Below are positions 34,600 through 48,070 of a stretch of DNA of 64,000 nt, piece by piece. The translations under genes were made by a program, and so were the position numbers. Every line of letters begins with the position of its first letter. Position 1 is the stretch's first letter. The notes under the pieces are model-generated. The model did not search any database. It was not told the origin of the DNA and worked only from the letters and a program-made list of their open reading frames with translations. This DNA comes from Phyto melanocephala (Eukaryota; Arthropoda; Insecta; Diptera; Rhinophoridae), in NCBI GenBank assembly GCA_941918925.1, contig OW799236.1, positions 76,944,713 to 77,008,712 on the forward strand, read 5' to 3'.

Positions 34600-35690
34600 G
34601 GGAATATCGAAGCAGACCACTACTATCACGGGTCCCTTTTCGACCCCCTTCGCTCCTCATTGATTTCGTGTCCACCGATCAGTATACCTTCAATGACTGA
34701 GTCTCGCGGCACAACCGGCGTTTGCTCTGAACTAGGAAAACGATTTCACACTGCCGACTGGTGATTGTCGACAATCCTTATCGCACAGTCCTTTGTAATC
34801 TCCAGCATCTACCTCAGACTAAGGTCCCCCATCGCACTTACACTTAATGTGTGCTTGCCTGTGATCCTTAATCTTCCGCTCCCCAACGCCGGACACTCGC
34901 ATACTACATGCGCTGCTGTCTCGGCATCCTCCAGGCACATTCTACAAATATAATCCACGATCTGCATCCCCTTCAGATGATATTTGAAGTTCCCATGTTC
35001 TGTAATTAACGCAGTGATCCTGCTCATCATACTCCGATTAAAACCGAGTATCTTCACTGCACCCCTGCCAAGTGGCTCCCTGAGCACCATACGAGCCTGT
35101 CTACACGTAGTTCCATCCATCCACCTTCGCAAGTTCATAGAGTTCACCCATTGAAAGATCTTCGCCCGCACTAACCCATTGCCCAGAGCAGTTCTGGGTT
35201 CCGGTCCGCAGAATTCAGCCTCAGACCCCTTCTTCGTCAGCAGCCTCATTGCCAGCTATGCCCACGTGTCCCTTAACCCACATAAGCGTTACCTAATTTG
35301 TAGAGGCACACCTATTGAGCTTTAAAACACACTCAAGCACCAAAGAGGATTTCAAATCTATCCGCTGCATACCAACTGGTCGTCAAGTGCAATAAGAATT
35401 CTCTTTTCATGCATTCGACATTTCAACAGGTGGTCCAACGCGAGCAGCAAACCAAGCATTTCTGCCTGATAGACTGACACGTACTCCCCCAGATTCAGGG
35501 TGCAGGATAGGTTCAACTCAAATGAGTACACACCAGCACCTGCCCTTCTTCCGTCCATAAAGGACCCATCAGTAAAGATACTGATGTCATTCTCCATGCA
35601 CTCATCGTGCATGAATCTATCCGCTATGAGCGTGTGATGTAGCCTTTCGACCACTTTCACCCGACTCATGCGCTCGATATAGTTTTAAGT
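34600..35690 (-). pseudogene. LINE (LOA/I-like) RNase H and C-terminal fragment
   Basis: The minus-strand frame 35669-35358 carries a retroelement RNase H: ISIFTDGSFMDGRRAGAGVY (first catalytic D), then YQAEMLGLLLALDHLL (catalytic E), then ILIALDDQ (catalytic D), although the usual SDSQ is changed. After a stop, the lost frame reads VTLMWVKGHVGIAGNEAADE, the last RNase H box, and a frameshift leads into 35249-34809. That frame holds a C-terminal zinc knuckle (CRMCLEDAETAAHVVCECPAL). The fragment is GC-richer than its surroundings, so it is relatively young. The reverse transcriptase and 5' parts are missing (5' truncation at about 35690). The clade is inferred from the RNase H plus knuckle arrangement. 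Confidence 0.85.
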
Positions 35691-35699
35691 TTACAATTT

Positions 35700-38044
35700 A
35701 AAGAAAAAAATTGTGCACAATTTAAGAATTTTAAGAATTGGTCAAAATCTATTTTCCATACTCCTAAATATTTAGGGTGTCTCACTCTCACCCCAAGGGA
35801 CTTCGATGAAATTTTAAACTAAACATATCGTAGAACACATGGTTTAAGTTTTTTTTTTAATGTAAAAAATATTTTCCTGAAATAATTTATATGGCAAAAC
35901 AACGTTTGCCGTGTCACCTAGTTTTTTTATATAAATGTATTCAACATAATTATTATTTTTAAATGTTTTAAAATTTTTCTTTATTAAATATCAACATTTT
36001 CTTATGAATTTTCTATGGAAAGAGAATTTTCTTTTAAAATTATTTGCAGCAGATGTTTTATACAAAATTTTATATAAAATTGTTTTTACAAAGAAAAAAA
36101 ATTTCTATTAGAAAAAATTATAAAATTCCACACAAAGAAAATTTTATCGATATTTTTCCAAAAATAGAATCATCAAGCATTTGCATAAAATAACAAAATT
36201 TGTCGATGTTTCTCTTTGGATTAAAATATTTTACCAATAATATAAAACATTTTTTTTTTAATTTTGTTCCATATTTAATTCACGTTTTCTTTTTCTTCTC
36301 TTAAGCCGACAACTTTAAAAAATTTTCAACAACTTTTATTCTTTTCCTCCTTTTCAATTGATCTCCAACTTTAACTAGGTGTGTTATTAAACGTACTACG
36401 ATAAAACTGATAACTATTTTTTGTTTTTTTTTTATGTTTTACTAAAAATTTTCCACTAAATACACTTTTAAGGTAAAAATGTCACAAAAACAAACAATAA
36501 AAAAAAAGAAAAAGTTTTCAGTTTAAAAACTACAAACTAATGCTGAATTTGTATGTTGTGCTCCTCCTCATAAAAATAAAATTTGTTATCGAAAACTTTT
36601 ATTCGTTCCCAAATTCACTTGAATATTTATACACATGTACATACGTGAAAGACGATACATGCATGCGGCGGCAACACTCCTAAAACAAGAGTCGTCTACT
36701 TACATATTCAAACTTATTGCAAAGTTATTCATTTTTTTTTTTCGAAATTATGCGTAGTTTAGAAGTATAAAAAAAATAATAAAAACTAAATGTAAATTCT
36801 CTTCTATCTATACTTTAGGCAGGGAGAACATACTTGTACAAAATATTTAGGGTGGGTCGATAAAGTGTTTTATTACGAGAAGTAATAAATATAATATGGA
36901 AATTGGTTGAGCATTTTCTGCAAGCACAGAAGATCGAAGATATTTTTAAAGAATATTATCAAATAAGATTAAGGGCTATTATGTACCCCGATATGTTCTG
37001 TATAGCGCCTTAATGAGACGGACACCGTTGATACATTTAAGATGCGTAAGAAAGGTGTGTTAGTAAAAGATTCAGCCCGAAATTGTCCTCTTACTTGTAG
37101 TTCCTAAAAATCTGCTTTTGAAAATTTCAACGTTTCGATTATATTATTGAAAAGGCATCCCCATTGATCAATGCCCTGATTTTTAATTCAATATATTTTC
37201 TGGGGCACTACAGTTTTACGAATAATTATTATATTATGGCACCCAGAAGAAAGCATTTTTTTAGTTTTTAGGACTTTCACTATATCTTTTATTTTACATG
37301 AGTCAGAAAGGAACAAACATTTAAATTATTAATTAAGTAAAGTGCCAAACCAATATATTTTTATTTTGTATGACGGCACGCAACGTGTTAACTGGCTACA
37401 GTTTATGTGCAAATGCGAGAAAATTAAAATCGTGTGGGAATTTGGGACAAGAAGGAGTTTTATGATGAACTCAAAAATCATGTTAAACATTTTTTATTTT
37501 AACTTTTCTAGAAAATTTAAAAGTTTAAGATTTCGAAATTGGTCTAATAAATGTCAAAAATATTCGTTTAATAAATTACTGAGAAACGCCTTGGTTGGGC
37601 TATGATGTTGCTACATCACTCTGTCTCTTATTAGATTCCAGAGAAGTTGCAGCAATGCGACATTTTGTAGGCAGACCCGATACGATCCTGCTGTACTATT
37701 TTATTCAAGCGAGTATCCAGCTTACGATGGATATATTAAAATATATATATTGTTTGTTTTATGGCTGTCAAAACTATTACTTTTCAAAAGAAAAAAAATG
37801 TTAAATATCTTATCACCAAAACACATTCTCCCTCTGGATCCGCACTTGATTTAATTACTTTATTAAGATTGAACACTAGAGTTTGAACATTGGCACAATA
37901 TGCTTTGTTCTATTGCTTCATTTATTGTATTGTTGAGCGAACCTACATATTGGAGAACGTACGTAGACGTCAGTTCATAATCTGCGACGAAACATTACTA
38001 GGAACTTATTAACATTTACGAAACATCAAAGTCCCAGCCCACGT
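35700..38044. other. Unassigned DNA
   Basis: The stretches 36890-37120 and 37590-37740 are less AT-rich and could be old transposon or exon sequence, but their frames (37342-37605, 37595-37804) show no recognisable domain. No RNA gene was seen. Confidence 0.3.
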
Positions 38045-38640
38045 TGTACATACATACTGATGAAGATCAATAGACTGTTGCATACGTGTGAAGCAATTTT
38101 TGAAGCACTTTTTCCATTACCATTGGGGTTACTCCAAAACATTTATTTTAAAACCAATTTGAATGACTTTTGTAGGTACAGGATTCGTCACCTTTCACGA
38201 TGTCATACACATGTTTTTAAGTACGTGTTTTAAAGTATGCGAATGTCAAATTATGTTTGATTCAACGCGAACAAATATTTTTCATGCAATATTGAATGTA
38301 TGCTAGTCCCACTAATATTGAAGGTTGCCTCAATCTCACGATAAATTTCGATCCTTCAATATCATTTCACGCACAGCATCAATGTTTTTCGGAACAACAA
38401 CCGATTTTCGACAACCTTCACGAAACTAGTCGTTGAATGAACTACGGTCACGATTAAATTCCGTAAACCATCAATATATATTGGGCCTAGGTAGTGCTTT
38501 ATTGCAAAAACCGAATTGAGTTCATCGATACACTACTGTTGTTAATTTACATTCCGTTACCGTCAAGGTTACCGTTAATAATACAAATAGCGTTCGTACG
38601 TCAAAAAGTTCTGAGAGTATTGTCAGAAATGTCAAAATTT
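38045..38640 (-). pseudogene. Mellifera-type mariner, internally deleted copy A
   Basis: Minus-strand fragments in several frames match the N-terminal half of a mellifera-type mariner transposase: NNSSVSMNSIRF, a stretch encoding SEKH followed by the DAVRE-like box, then VYDIVKGDES with the first catalytic aspartate. This is followed directly by KVIQIGFKINVLE and the C-terminal KCFKN / IDLH block. The central part with the second and third catalytic residues is missing. The 5' flank 'gacgtacgaacgctatttgt' (inverted at 38586-38605) matches copy B. The end near 38045 diverges from copy B. Confidence 0.7.
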
Positions 38641-40450
38641 ACTTAGTTGCTAGATTGCAACACTGAATACTAGATTGTAACCCCAGAATTTATAAAAATA
38701 TTTTTTCTGAAAAAATAACTTATGAAAACGCACGTTGTATCTCAATTTACGGAATACCCTAAACCATATCGAAGTTAATCCACACAGCAAGAAAGCAAAT
38801 GATTACCTAAAAATATATATTCCATTAGCTTTTAAAAAACTGTCACTCAAACACACACACACACACTTACGCAAAAAGTTCTAATAATAGTGAAAATAAA
38901 GGAAAAACACTGCAAGAAAATATGGGTAATTTTAGTAGAAAATATATGCAACAAATGACAACAAGTAACAAGTAAAATATAGGTAAGACAAGATTTTGCA
39001 ACATCTTGCAAGTTGACATGACAAAATTTCCAAAACAAAAATCTCTGAAGCCATCACACCCATAAGATTCTTAATATTTTGTTTTTGTTAATATTTCTAA
39101 ATTTGTGCAACATTTTAACACACTTTTTTGTAGGTGGTTTAGTGTGTCTCTTTTGATGTCACGCTTTTGTGGGATTGATAAAACAAATTATGTGGCATTT
39201 CCTTTTTGAATAGAGATTCAAGTAAAAAAAAACTGAATAAAAAGTTTTTTGCTCTTAGTTGTGGCATAAAAACTTTTACGTTTCTCGCTCTCCTCTTTAA
39301 CCGAATTGTATATATTTAAGTTAAAATTATGTTTAAATTTACTTTAATTTTCTTTAACAATTTTAAATTTTAAATTCTGGGTAGGTTTTTTAAATGTTTA
39401 ATGACTATCTTTGTGCAGCTAGTTGTGTCTAGCTGGTCAAGTGCTTTCAAAACATTATTTTACTTTGTCCGAAAATGAAGGGCAACATCGTCAGTAAATG
39501 TTGTCTGTCACTAATGAACTAATTATAAATTTTAGATTTCTTTTAATCAACAACACAAACATAATGATTCAGTTTTGTCTGTCCACCCCAAAGTAATAAT
39601 GATGTTAATATAGTCGTTATGAGGTTTTAGATGATAATGGTGTCTAGTGAAATGAAGTTAATTGGGTTGGCTGAGTAATAAAAATGTATTTTGTATTTTG
39701 TTTTATTTTTTAAAATTTTAAATGCCTCTTGCCGAATCACGTATTTGATTTTTGTTTTTTTTTCTAAAATTAATAGTTTCAAAATATCATTTTGTAAGTT
39801 TTTTTTTAATTAATTGCTTGGTCAATCATAATAATATTTTAATTGATTTTTTATGATTTTGGTTTTTTTTTCGTGAATATTTACAAGATGAATTGCTACT
39901 GCAGAATAAACAGACGCCGATATTCTTGTAAATATAAATTTTTAGCATTTCATCACACACATGCATACATACCTACCTAGCCTAGAAACAAATTTTACTC
40001 CCTCTTTATTACACAGAATCATTTACATAAATGGCTAAATTACAAATCAGCATTTAATATTACATCATGAAGAAAGTAAAAGTCAAATAAATATTTATCC
40101 AAATGTCAAAGTCTGTTTTGTAGACAATTAGATCGTAATAGAATATCCCGAATCCGATTTCTTCATCATCTTCGCATGACCAAATTCACTGACGGGAGTT
40201 CATTCTTGGTTAAGATACTCCCTTCTTCGATACGAGGATAGATGTTTTTATTTATTTTATAACAGTACAAGTATATTCTTATTTTATAAATTGAATTGAA
40301 ATCCGTAACAGATCAAAGTCTATCGGGAATTGAACTCGCATTTTGCGGAATAACAAACATATAAAACAATCATGGAGGAGTATTGCCTTTAATATTTCGA
40401 GATTGCGCAACCCCTGTGCTGCAATCTAATCGGGCAACTGACATTCCAAT
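38641..40450. other. Unassigned DNA between the two mariner copies
   Basis: A (CA)n run lies at 38848-38866. Plus-strand 39120-39700 has intron-like fly texture but no coding frame. Confidence 0.3.
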
Positions 40451-40484
40451 AGTAAAGTTCAAAATTTTTAACAATACACATACT

Positions 40485-41191
40485 CAGAACGCTTGGACGT
40501 ACGAACGCTATTTGTGTTGTTAACAGTAACTGGAAAAAATCATATCGGCCCAAAAATGGAATTAAACCGTGAACATTTTCATTCGACGTGAATTAAATTA
40601 ACAACAGTGCATCGACGAACTCAAATCGATTTTTGGCATTAACCGATAAATTACTGAATTTAAACGTTGTAGTTCACTCAACGACGAGTTTCATGAAGGT
40701 CGTCTAAAATCGCTTGTTGTTCCGAAAAACACTGATGCTGTGCATTAAATGATACTGCAAGATTATCATGTAACTTATCGCAAGATTGAGCCAACTTTAG
40801 ATATGAGTGGGACCATCACTTACTCAATATTTCATGAACATTTGGCTGTAAAAAATATTTATTCGCGTTGGATGCCACATAATTTGACAATCGCTAAAAA
40901 ACGCTCGTGTTAATTGGTCTTAAGAAATGTTTACATTATACGATTGCGGTGCTTAAGAACATGTGTATGACATCCTGACAGGTGACGAACTGTGGATCTA
41001 CGCGAATGAGTCCGAAAGCAAACAACAGTCGCTTGTATAAGTCCTCCGAGACGAGAAAAGTCATTCGAAAGGCGTTCAAAATTCATGTATTGATGGTCCT
41101 CAATCGGTATAAAAAATATGCTTCGAAAATGGGTTCACACGTATGCAAAATGTGTATTGATTTACATAAAGAATATTTTAAAAATCAATAA
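40485..41191 (+). pseudogene. Mellifera-type mariner, internally deleted copy B
   Basis: It starts at ATG 40556 (MELNREHF). In shifted frames it then gives CIDELKSIFG, SLNDEFHEGR, VPKNTDAV, DYHVTYRKIE and IFHEHLAVKNIYSRW. At 40980 comes the box GDELWIYANESESKQQS, which keeps the first catalytic D. KVIRKAFKIHVL then fuses straight to the C-terminus KKYASKMGSHVCKMCIDLHK, with the stop at 41189. About 400 bp covering the second and third catalytic residues are deleted at the same point as in copy A. Point stops and frameshifts show long inactivity. Confidence 0.8.
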
Positions 41192-43899
41192 AGCCATTTT
41201 CGATGATTTTTTGTCTCTCATCCCGAAATATTAAAAGCAATCCTCCCTCGTCTTACTGAAAATTGTTTTTTGTTTTTAAGTCGGTACACTTCTTCATTTA
41301 AAGGATCTCTTATTAAAACTGTCCTATCTTTAAATTTAAAAAAGAACAAGGTGTGTTTGAGATATTATTTGACATTTTCTATTCATTTGAAAGGCCTTTT
41401 ATTATAATGTTTGCGACGGTGCACTGGATGACGCGCATATGAAATGTTAAGTTTTTAACGACTCTTATGACTTATGTTGGCTTTGAGGCCGCTGTGGTCT
41501 GAGGCTTACAAGGTTTAAACGCAAGATCTCAGTGGATAGTTCACTTCGACTTAAGTTTATCATTCTCTCAAATCACTGGTGCAAAATGTCCAATGAGCTG
41601 TGTGGAACGAAGCTCCGTTCTGTTGTTGTTCATATCATGAAGTTGGTAATAATTGTTCTGTAATGCTCGTTGATGGCCTAGCCAACTTCGTTCTCAACAA
41701 AGGGATACATTGGACACACTTGATATCCATATGGACTGACATCTTCCTGCGTTCCAAAAATTTTGTCTGTTGACCTACCCATTAGGCAAAAATGGGTCCT
41801 ATCGCTGAGGATGAATTAGACAGATATAACTTCAACTGTGAAAGCTCGGAAGTGCTAATAGGAAGATGCTTTATTTTAACCGATTTTTCAATAGAGTTGT
41901 TCCATTCTGACTTACATATGTACGTACAACCACAAAATATATTTTCAAAAAATCAACAAATTCCACAGCTGTTATTACACAATTTATTTATTTTTTTTTT
42001 TGATTTCTGGGAATATAAGAGAAAATCAACGGATGTTAAATCTGAAGTCAAATTTTGACTTTCGATAGCTATCGAGATTCTATTCTAACGCGACAAATTC
42101 TACCCATGTGCCTTTAGTATATGTAGAGATTGTAATAGAAAAATATCTTATTTCTCACGCAATCGGAATAAGTGATGAGTTTCCTTACTTCTTCAATGGC
42201 TTTAGTTAAATTCGGCAATATCGCCGACTGCTTCTATTCATGGTCGATTTTTTTTTTATAGAACATTTCCTTGCACCAATCAATACAAGCCATTTCTTAA
42301 GCAATTGTTCAATGCGAACAAATCTTCTTTGACACCTTAATGTTACACACTAATGGAACATCATTTACCCAATATCGTGATAGATGTTATACCTGAATTT
42401 GTGCTTAAAGGTTTTAGCATATTTTACTGAATATAAACAAGAATTTATGGGATAATTATGTTGTTTATTAACAAAGATCAAGTGCTGTCATGGACTGCGT
42501 GATATTTCTTAATTAAGTTGATACTATGTTGGATTCTTAATTGTTTAAGCCACTCCTGAAATGAGTGGAAGTTCCACCCATTTATACAAATCCTTAACTA
42601 TTCCTGTACATCTGCAATGAATATGGAAAGAACAAAATCAGTTCCTTGGTTGATATGCAGTTTTTCTGTCATTGGTTGTATGTCAGTAAGCCTTAATAGG
42701 CTAAAATATTTAAAAATTACCTTAATACCCGCCTTTCTGGGAATTTAGGTCTGAGATAACACCAGTACACAAATATAGCTTTACGATAAGAACCTGCTAA
42801 TTTCGTGAAGTTATAATTTTAAGAATGTGATTTTACACACATCTAATACACAGACTTATCTCGAGCAGCTTATTGAATTTTTTTTTTTCGTTAATTTTAC
42901 CTCTAATAAGTATTTAATTTCTGTTTCTTCGAATTACAAAAAAAAAACTTCAAGAAAAGTTCTATTTACTAAATGAATGTGCATGGCCCCTTAAAAGAAA
43001 TATCAGAATATTGTTATTGAATATATTTGACCTGGTCAGTAACTTTAATATTGGTTTTTGCATATTATTAATTTTTGCAGCTGTTGTTGTTGTGTCGTTT
43101 TTTTTCATACTTCTTATGCATTAATGTTTAAATAATGTACGGTCGTCCATGGCAAAATGCCCAAATAGCAGCCAGTGCTTTACAATATTTGTTGTTTGGA
43201 AATGACATATTAGAACTACATAAATAAAAAAAAAAAAAGAAATGAAAAACGAAAACGAAAGAAAATCACCAACAAACAAACTAGGAAGTAAAAAAATAAT
43301 GTTTAAAAATTATTCGCACTCGTTTAATGGTAGCGATGATGATACTGCTTCTACTACATTCAGACGTATTTACTTACATGTACACGTTGATGCTGAAAAA
43401 GAGGAACGGCGGTTTTAAAACGACGTCATTAAAAACAGTTTAACAATTTCCGTTTGAATAGCTAGGGAATATAATAGAACAAAAATTTACGATACAGAAC
43501 TGAAAAGTTTCTTTTTGCTTGTAGTAAAAGTATATCGCTGCTTCTCAATTAACACTGACTATCATTAACAGTACGTACTGGATTATGTACCAAAAAACTA
43601 ACAGCAGACTCCGCTAAGATTTAAAAATTCACAACTTAACGTAAATCCTTGGTAACGATTGTCGGTAGTAATCTAGGAAATCGCAAAACTGTAAACCAGT
43701 ACTTGTAGTTTAAGAAAATGTTTTTCTTTCTGGAAGTTTCTCAAGATAATTTCATTGTGTAAAAGAAAAAAAATCTTCATTAATGTTTTCTCCAAAAACC
43801 AAATTTTTGTAAAAAAAAATAACTTTTTTTCCCCAAATTGAGTTCTGTGTTGTCTATGTGTGCGTTTGCTAAAAAATTTTTGACCAAAATAATGTCCCA
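41192..43899. other. Unassigned DNA
   Basis: The stretch 41400-42060 is less AT-rich and includes the frame 41792-42058, but I recognise no family. Elsewhere only A/T runs (for example 43227-43240) were seen. Confidence 0.3.
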
Positions 43900-43959
43900 T
43901 CCCTAAGTGCTTTACGCAGTTTTGGTAAAAAAAAAACTTTTTGAGATTGGCTTGCCAGT

Positions 43960-44790
43960 GGACAATTAATTTTCCCGTCTTCGTACGGTGCTTACCGATG
44001 CGATTGTGACTAAAGTGGCCGAACATGTTCAACTCAAACCAAGAATATTGAATCGCCATCGTAAGCTCAAAGATTAACACTCCATCATGACGATTAATTT
44101 TTATAAAAATCTCAAATTATTCGCTCACAAGTTCCATTTTACTCGAGAATAAAACGGCAAAAGACCATTACTTTGGGATCGAAAAATCCGGACATCATTG
44201 TCAAGAAGCTAGTGCAACGACAGAGTGACAGTTTGTTGGGTGTGGGTTTTGAAGTGGTTGTGTCGTTGGACAATTTTTTTAACACTCCATCATGACAATT
44301 ACTTTAAAAAAAAATCGCGAATTATTTGCTCACAAGTTCTATTTGACTCGAGAATAAAACGGCAAAAGACCATTCTCTTTGGGATCGGAAAATCCGGACG
44401 TCATTGTCGAAAAGCTAGAGCAACGACAGAGAGTGACAGTTTGTTGGGTTTTGTAGTGGTGGTGTCCTTGGACCATTTTTTTTTAGAAAATGCTCCTGAA
44501 AACTTAATTTCAGCATCAGAGTCATGGTTACGTTTTTTTTTTATTTTTGGACGCATCATGTTACAGCTCAATAAACAAACAATCTTTTGCGCACTAAATT
44601 GGTAATCGTGTTATCAGCCATTTTGACGATGTCCTCTGGCAGCTTCGGAGGTGCGATTTTATGTCTTTCAGCTTTTCCTTGCGGGGTGCCGTTAAAAGAT
44701 TAGCATCCTTAAGGCTAATATCGTTTAGGCTATTCGTGGAACATTACCACAAACTATTTTGGAAGATTAAGGACTGGATAAGCTATTGCA
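43960..44790 (+). pseudogene. Rosa-type transposase pseudogene with internal 205-bp duplication
   Basis: Translations in shifted frames match the rosa/DDE_3 type: TDAIVTKVAEHVQ and LNRHRKLKD (linker region), SENPDVIVEKLEQRQ then RVTVCW (44390-44440; usual form ENPH...VTVWCG), WTIFFLENAPENL (usual IGPFFFEN) and FCALNW / GNRVIS-like residues near 44590-44610. A tandem duplication repeats the middle of the domain: 44076-44280 and 44281-44485 both run from 'aacactccatcatgac' through 'gtttgttgggt' to 'ggacaatttttt' or its variant. The third catalytic region is poorly preserved. Confidence 0.65.
44076..44485 (+). repeat. 205-bp tandem duplication
   Basis: Copies start at 44076 and 44281 and share 'aacactccatcatgac', 'gctcacaagttc', 'gagaataaaacggcaaaaga' and 'cgacagag'. 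They differ by roughly 10 percent, so the duplication happened after the transposon arrived but is not recent. Confidence 0.85.
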
Positions 44791-47750
44791 AGATAGTTGT
44801 GGCAGCGGAATATACCATATAAATTAAGTTTAGTTCATTTTTTTTATTAGGACCTTTCTTTAAATATATTCGAGTCTCCAAAACTTAGAATAGAATTTTT
44901 ACTAACCTTGGAAATATACAACAAAAAATGTTGCCCATTAAAAAAAAAACAAAATTTGATTTTAATGGTCAACTATGGATTGCAGCCGAACTTCAGCTGC
45001 GTTGCCAACTGACAACTACATCATCTTCACGATTACCAGTATAATTTTTCAAATGTAATGGCAGTTATTAGTTGCCAGTTGCAATCGATTGCTCTCGATA
45101 ATGCATAATTTCATATGGATCAGATTTTTTTATAGGAAGTTTGATTAAGTTCCTATTTAGAAATCTTCAATAAATATTGGTATTGTACATTGTTTTTACT
45201 TATAATTTTATTTGTTAATTCTCTATTTCTTAAATTTTCTAACATGTATAAAACTTTCTATCTCTTTTTTTGTAAATTGCCTTACTGCCGTCGTATAAAG
45301 AAAAAAAACAAAACTTACTCGTGCATAGCCTTACTTAAGCTTAACTGCCGTGCTCTTTAACATGTACCAAATGCATACTCTTCTCACACATAATCATTTT
45401 TCTATGTTTATGCCTACAAAAAAATGTACACAGCACAATTTGACTCACATTGATAAAGTAAGTGTGTATAATACGGTTTGTTTTTGTTCGTGCCACATGT
45501 GTCTAACAATAGAAAATACAAAAACAAAGCATTTAGCATTTTCTGATATTATGGTAGGTCATGTTCATTGATATCAAACTGTATATGGCTGTCTGTTTGT
45601 CTCTTCGTCTATCAGTGTATGTTTAATTTTGTGTATTGTCTCATTCACTCTTAAAATCCCTTTATAAAATCAAATATTTTATGATTGGGTATGTGATAGT
45701 CATATTTAAAGCTCTTTGGCGTATGAATTATATTAATTTCCCAGCAAAATAAATCAAAGTACTTATTTCAAAAAGGAGGTAATATTTTTGTATTCTAAAT
45801 ACGTTGCTTAATTATATAAAAAAATTATCTTAAGTAAAGTTATTTAAAAAGCATCTAATGCCCGTATGTAAGAAATATATTTAAATAAAAATTAAATGCG
45901 TTCGTTGGTAATCGAATTCCTTAAGAACGGCTGTAACTATTTCGATAATTTGTTGTATATTTGCTCTAAACCAATTAAGGTTTTTTTACGGAAAGAAATA
46001 GTGACCACGTCCACTTGTTTTTTAATTTATATAAAGTCTGAGAACGGCTGGAACGATTTGTTTAAGTTTTTTTTTTTTTTTTAAATAATCTATGAAGCTT
46101 CAAAATAGTTCGTACGGAAATTTTTTCTTAAAATTTAAAGTGGGTGTGGCAACCAAATCTTATACAAAATCAACAATTTTTTCCGTACAATTTACCTAAA
46201 GTCTTTGAAACTCGTGTCCAGCATTATAATAACAACTTGCAAAGTTGAGCTTAAAATAAGCAGGAAGAGAACAATGGTCGTCGCCCCTGCTTATAAAAAA
46301 AAATTATGAGATATGAAGAAAGTTTAAAGTAAATAAATAAATAAATAAATAAAAAAACTTTGTGTGTTTTGCTTTTATCTCATTTGTCTTATTCTAACAA
46401 AAAATCGAGACGACCCGAGCAAACAATTTATATGATTTATTTCAGAAACAATTAATGCTAAAGTTTTTAATCCTGGTATTAGACATTTTAATAAAAATTC
46501 TACAGTTCATTCCAGTAATTAGATAGGATCAAAAGAGGGGGCGTAGTACCACTCAGATATTTAGTAACATATCTGCACTACTATAATTGTTATAGGTTTT
46601 TAATTCTGTTAAATTGGCTGCGATATCAGTTTACTTTTCGGGCGCAAAATCGTCATTTCTCGAATACTGTAATCGCTTAAAATCTGTAGTCTCTATTTGT
46701 ACGAGATACTAATACTACCTGTTTTCCTAATAAGTACCAACAATGGTTAGGATCAGAGAAGGGGAAGTGATACCCTTATGCGCATAGATTAAAATTTTTG
46801 ACTTATTGGATATTTAACAAATGGTGGCAGATAATATTAAAAATTAATACGTCCAGCAAAGCAGTTTCCGTTCCGTTAATGAATGATATTTTTTTACCCT
46901 CAATACTGAAGAATTTAAATTTAAAAATATTTTTTGAATGATAATTTTATATTAAATAAATGAATTTATATTTTAATTTATTTCTTTTTAAATACGATTT
47001 TAGGCAGGTGACTGTAATTCAATCGAAATACAGAACAGGGGGAATAATTTCGCATAGCAGTTTGTTTTTGTTTATTTCATACCTGATTCTTCTTTAAAAA
47101 AAAGTTCACTATAAGTAGTAATAAGGCATTTATAGATGCTCTATATTATTGTTTTGTTTGCTGGGATATGTGTAGTTTTATTTGTGTTTGCTTTACTATT
47201 TCCTTATTTTATATCCAAAACTTTATTTTATTTTTAAAATTGTTTTAAATATTGTATTGCTTGTGAATTTGTGAGTGTCAAAGGTTTGTTGTATGTGGCC
47301 GGAATTTTTAGTACCATCTTGTTTGATACTCTTTTTATTTTTAACTGCATACAGCATGCTGCACTATTTTTTGTTGTTAGTTTTTTTCAAATTTGTGTTT
47401 GTAGGTATATGACTTTCCGAAAACATTAGCTTGTAGTAAGTGTTGGCGTCTAGCTGTCTGACATGTTAAAAGACAAAAAAAAAAACTTAGACATGCAGTG
47501 ACAACAACGTCAAACAGCAATAGCATGGAAAAAATTTGTAAAACTTCCTTTTTTTTAATATTCACTTATAAAACTTTTTGCATAAAATTTTAAGAATTTT
47601 CCTTTGTTTTGTTTGCTAAAGTTAAAAACAAAAATTTAAAATTCTATTAAAGTTTATGAAATATATTTTTAATCTAATATTCTCCAGTTTTTATAATTTT
47701 TTAAATTTTTTTAATTTGGTTTGACATTCAAACTTGAGAAAGCTTTACTT
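44791..47750. other. Unassigned DNA with simple repeats
   Basis: An (AAAT)n run lies at 46331-46353. The stretch 45890-46160 contains 'aagaacggctgtaac', 'gagaacggctggaacg' and 'aaagtgggtgtggcaacc', which look like a dispersed-repeat remnant. A less AT-rich inverted pair near 45000-45090 ('gttgccaactgacaacta', 'tagttgccagttgca') is too imperfect to delimit. Confidence 0.3.
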
Positions 47751-48070
47751 TCCTATATACATATGTATGTATATAAAAAGAAGTGTACACTTTAATGTCA
47801 CCACTAACTGCGAAAACTGTTCGGCCGATTTCAACCAAAATTTAAGGGTACGATTTATGTGAAGTTTGCACGAAATCTGCTTATTGGTTCGGGACATGTA
47901 GCATTTAGATTTCCCTATACATAGTATATGCCCTCCATTTTCCATATTCACTTGAAAAGTTATGCATACAATGACATTTGGGGGTAGAAGGGTTAGTGAT
48001 ACTCTCATATATAATGAATACAATGCAAAAGATTTGTTGGGGCCAACAGAGCGGTCCGGGTTATGCTGTG
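47751..48070 (+). mobile_element. Possible Helitron-like non-autonomous element
   Basis: It opens TCCTATATACATATG and later 'tataaaaagaagtg', similar to the TC-TATATA starts of insect Helitrons. It contains the phrase 'gttcggccgatttcaacc' and ends 'aacagagcggtccgggttat' then gctgtg, where a Helitron would have a GC hairpin and CTRR. The end is degenerate, so the class is uncertain. The minus-strand frame at 47745-48023 lies inside it and is not a gene. Confidence 0.4.

Noticed and set aside
41400..42060. Less AT-rich stretch with a frame at 41792-42058 as a host exon
   Set aside because: No domain, no clear splice sites and interrupted frames; left as unassigned.
43673..44080. 135-residue minus-strand open frame
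   Set aside because: Phe/Lys/His-rich composition, no motif, and it overlaps the plus-strand rosa-type pseudogene.
47745..48023. 92-residue minus-strand frame as a gene
   Set aside because: It lies inside a probable Helitron-like repeat; codons follow the repeat and no family is recognised.
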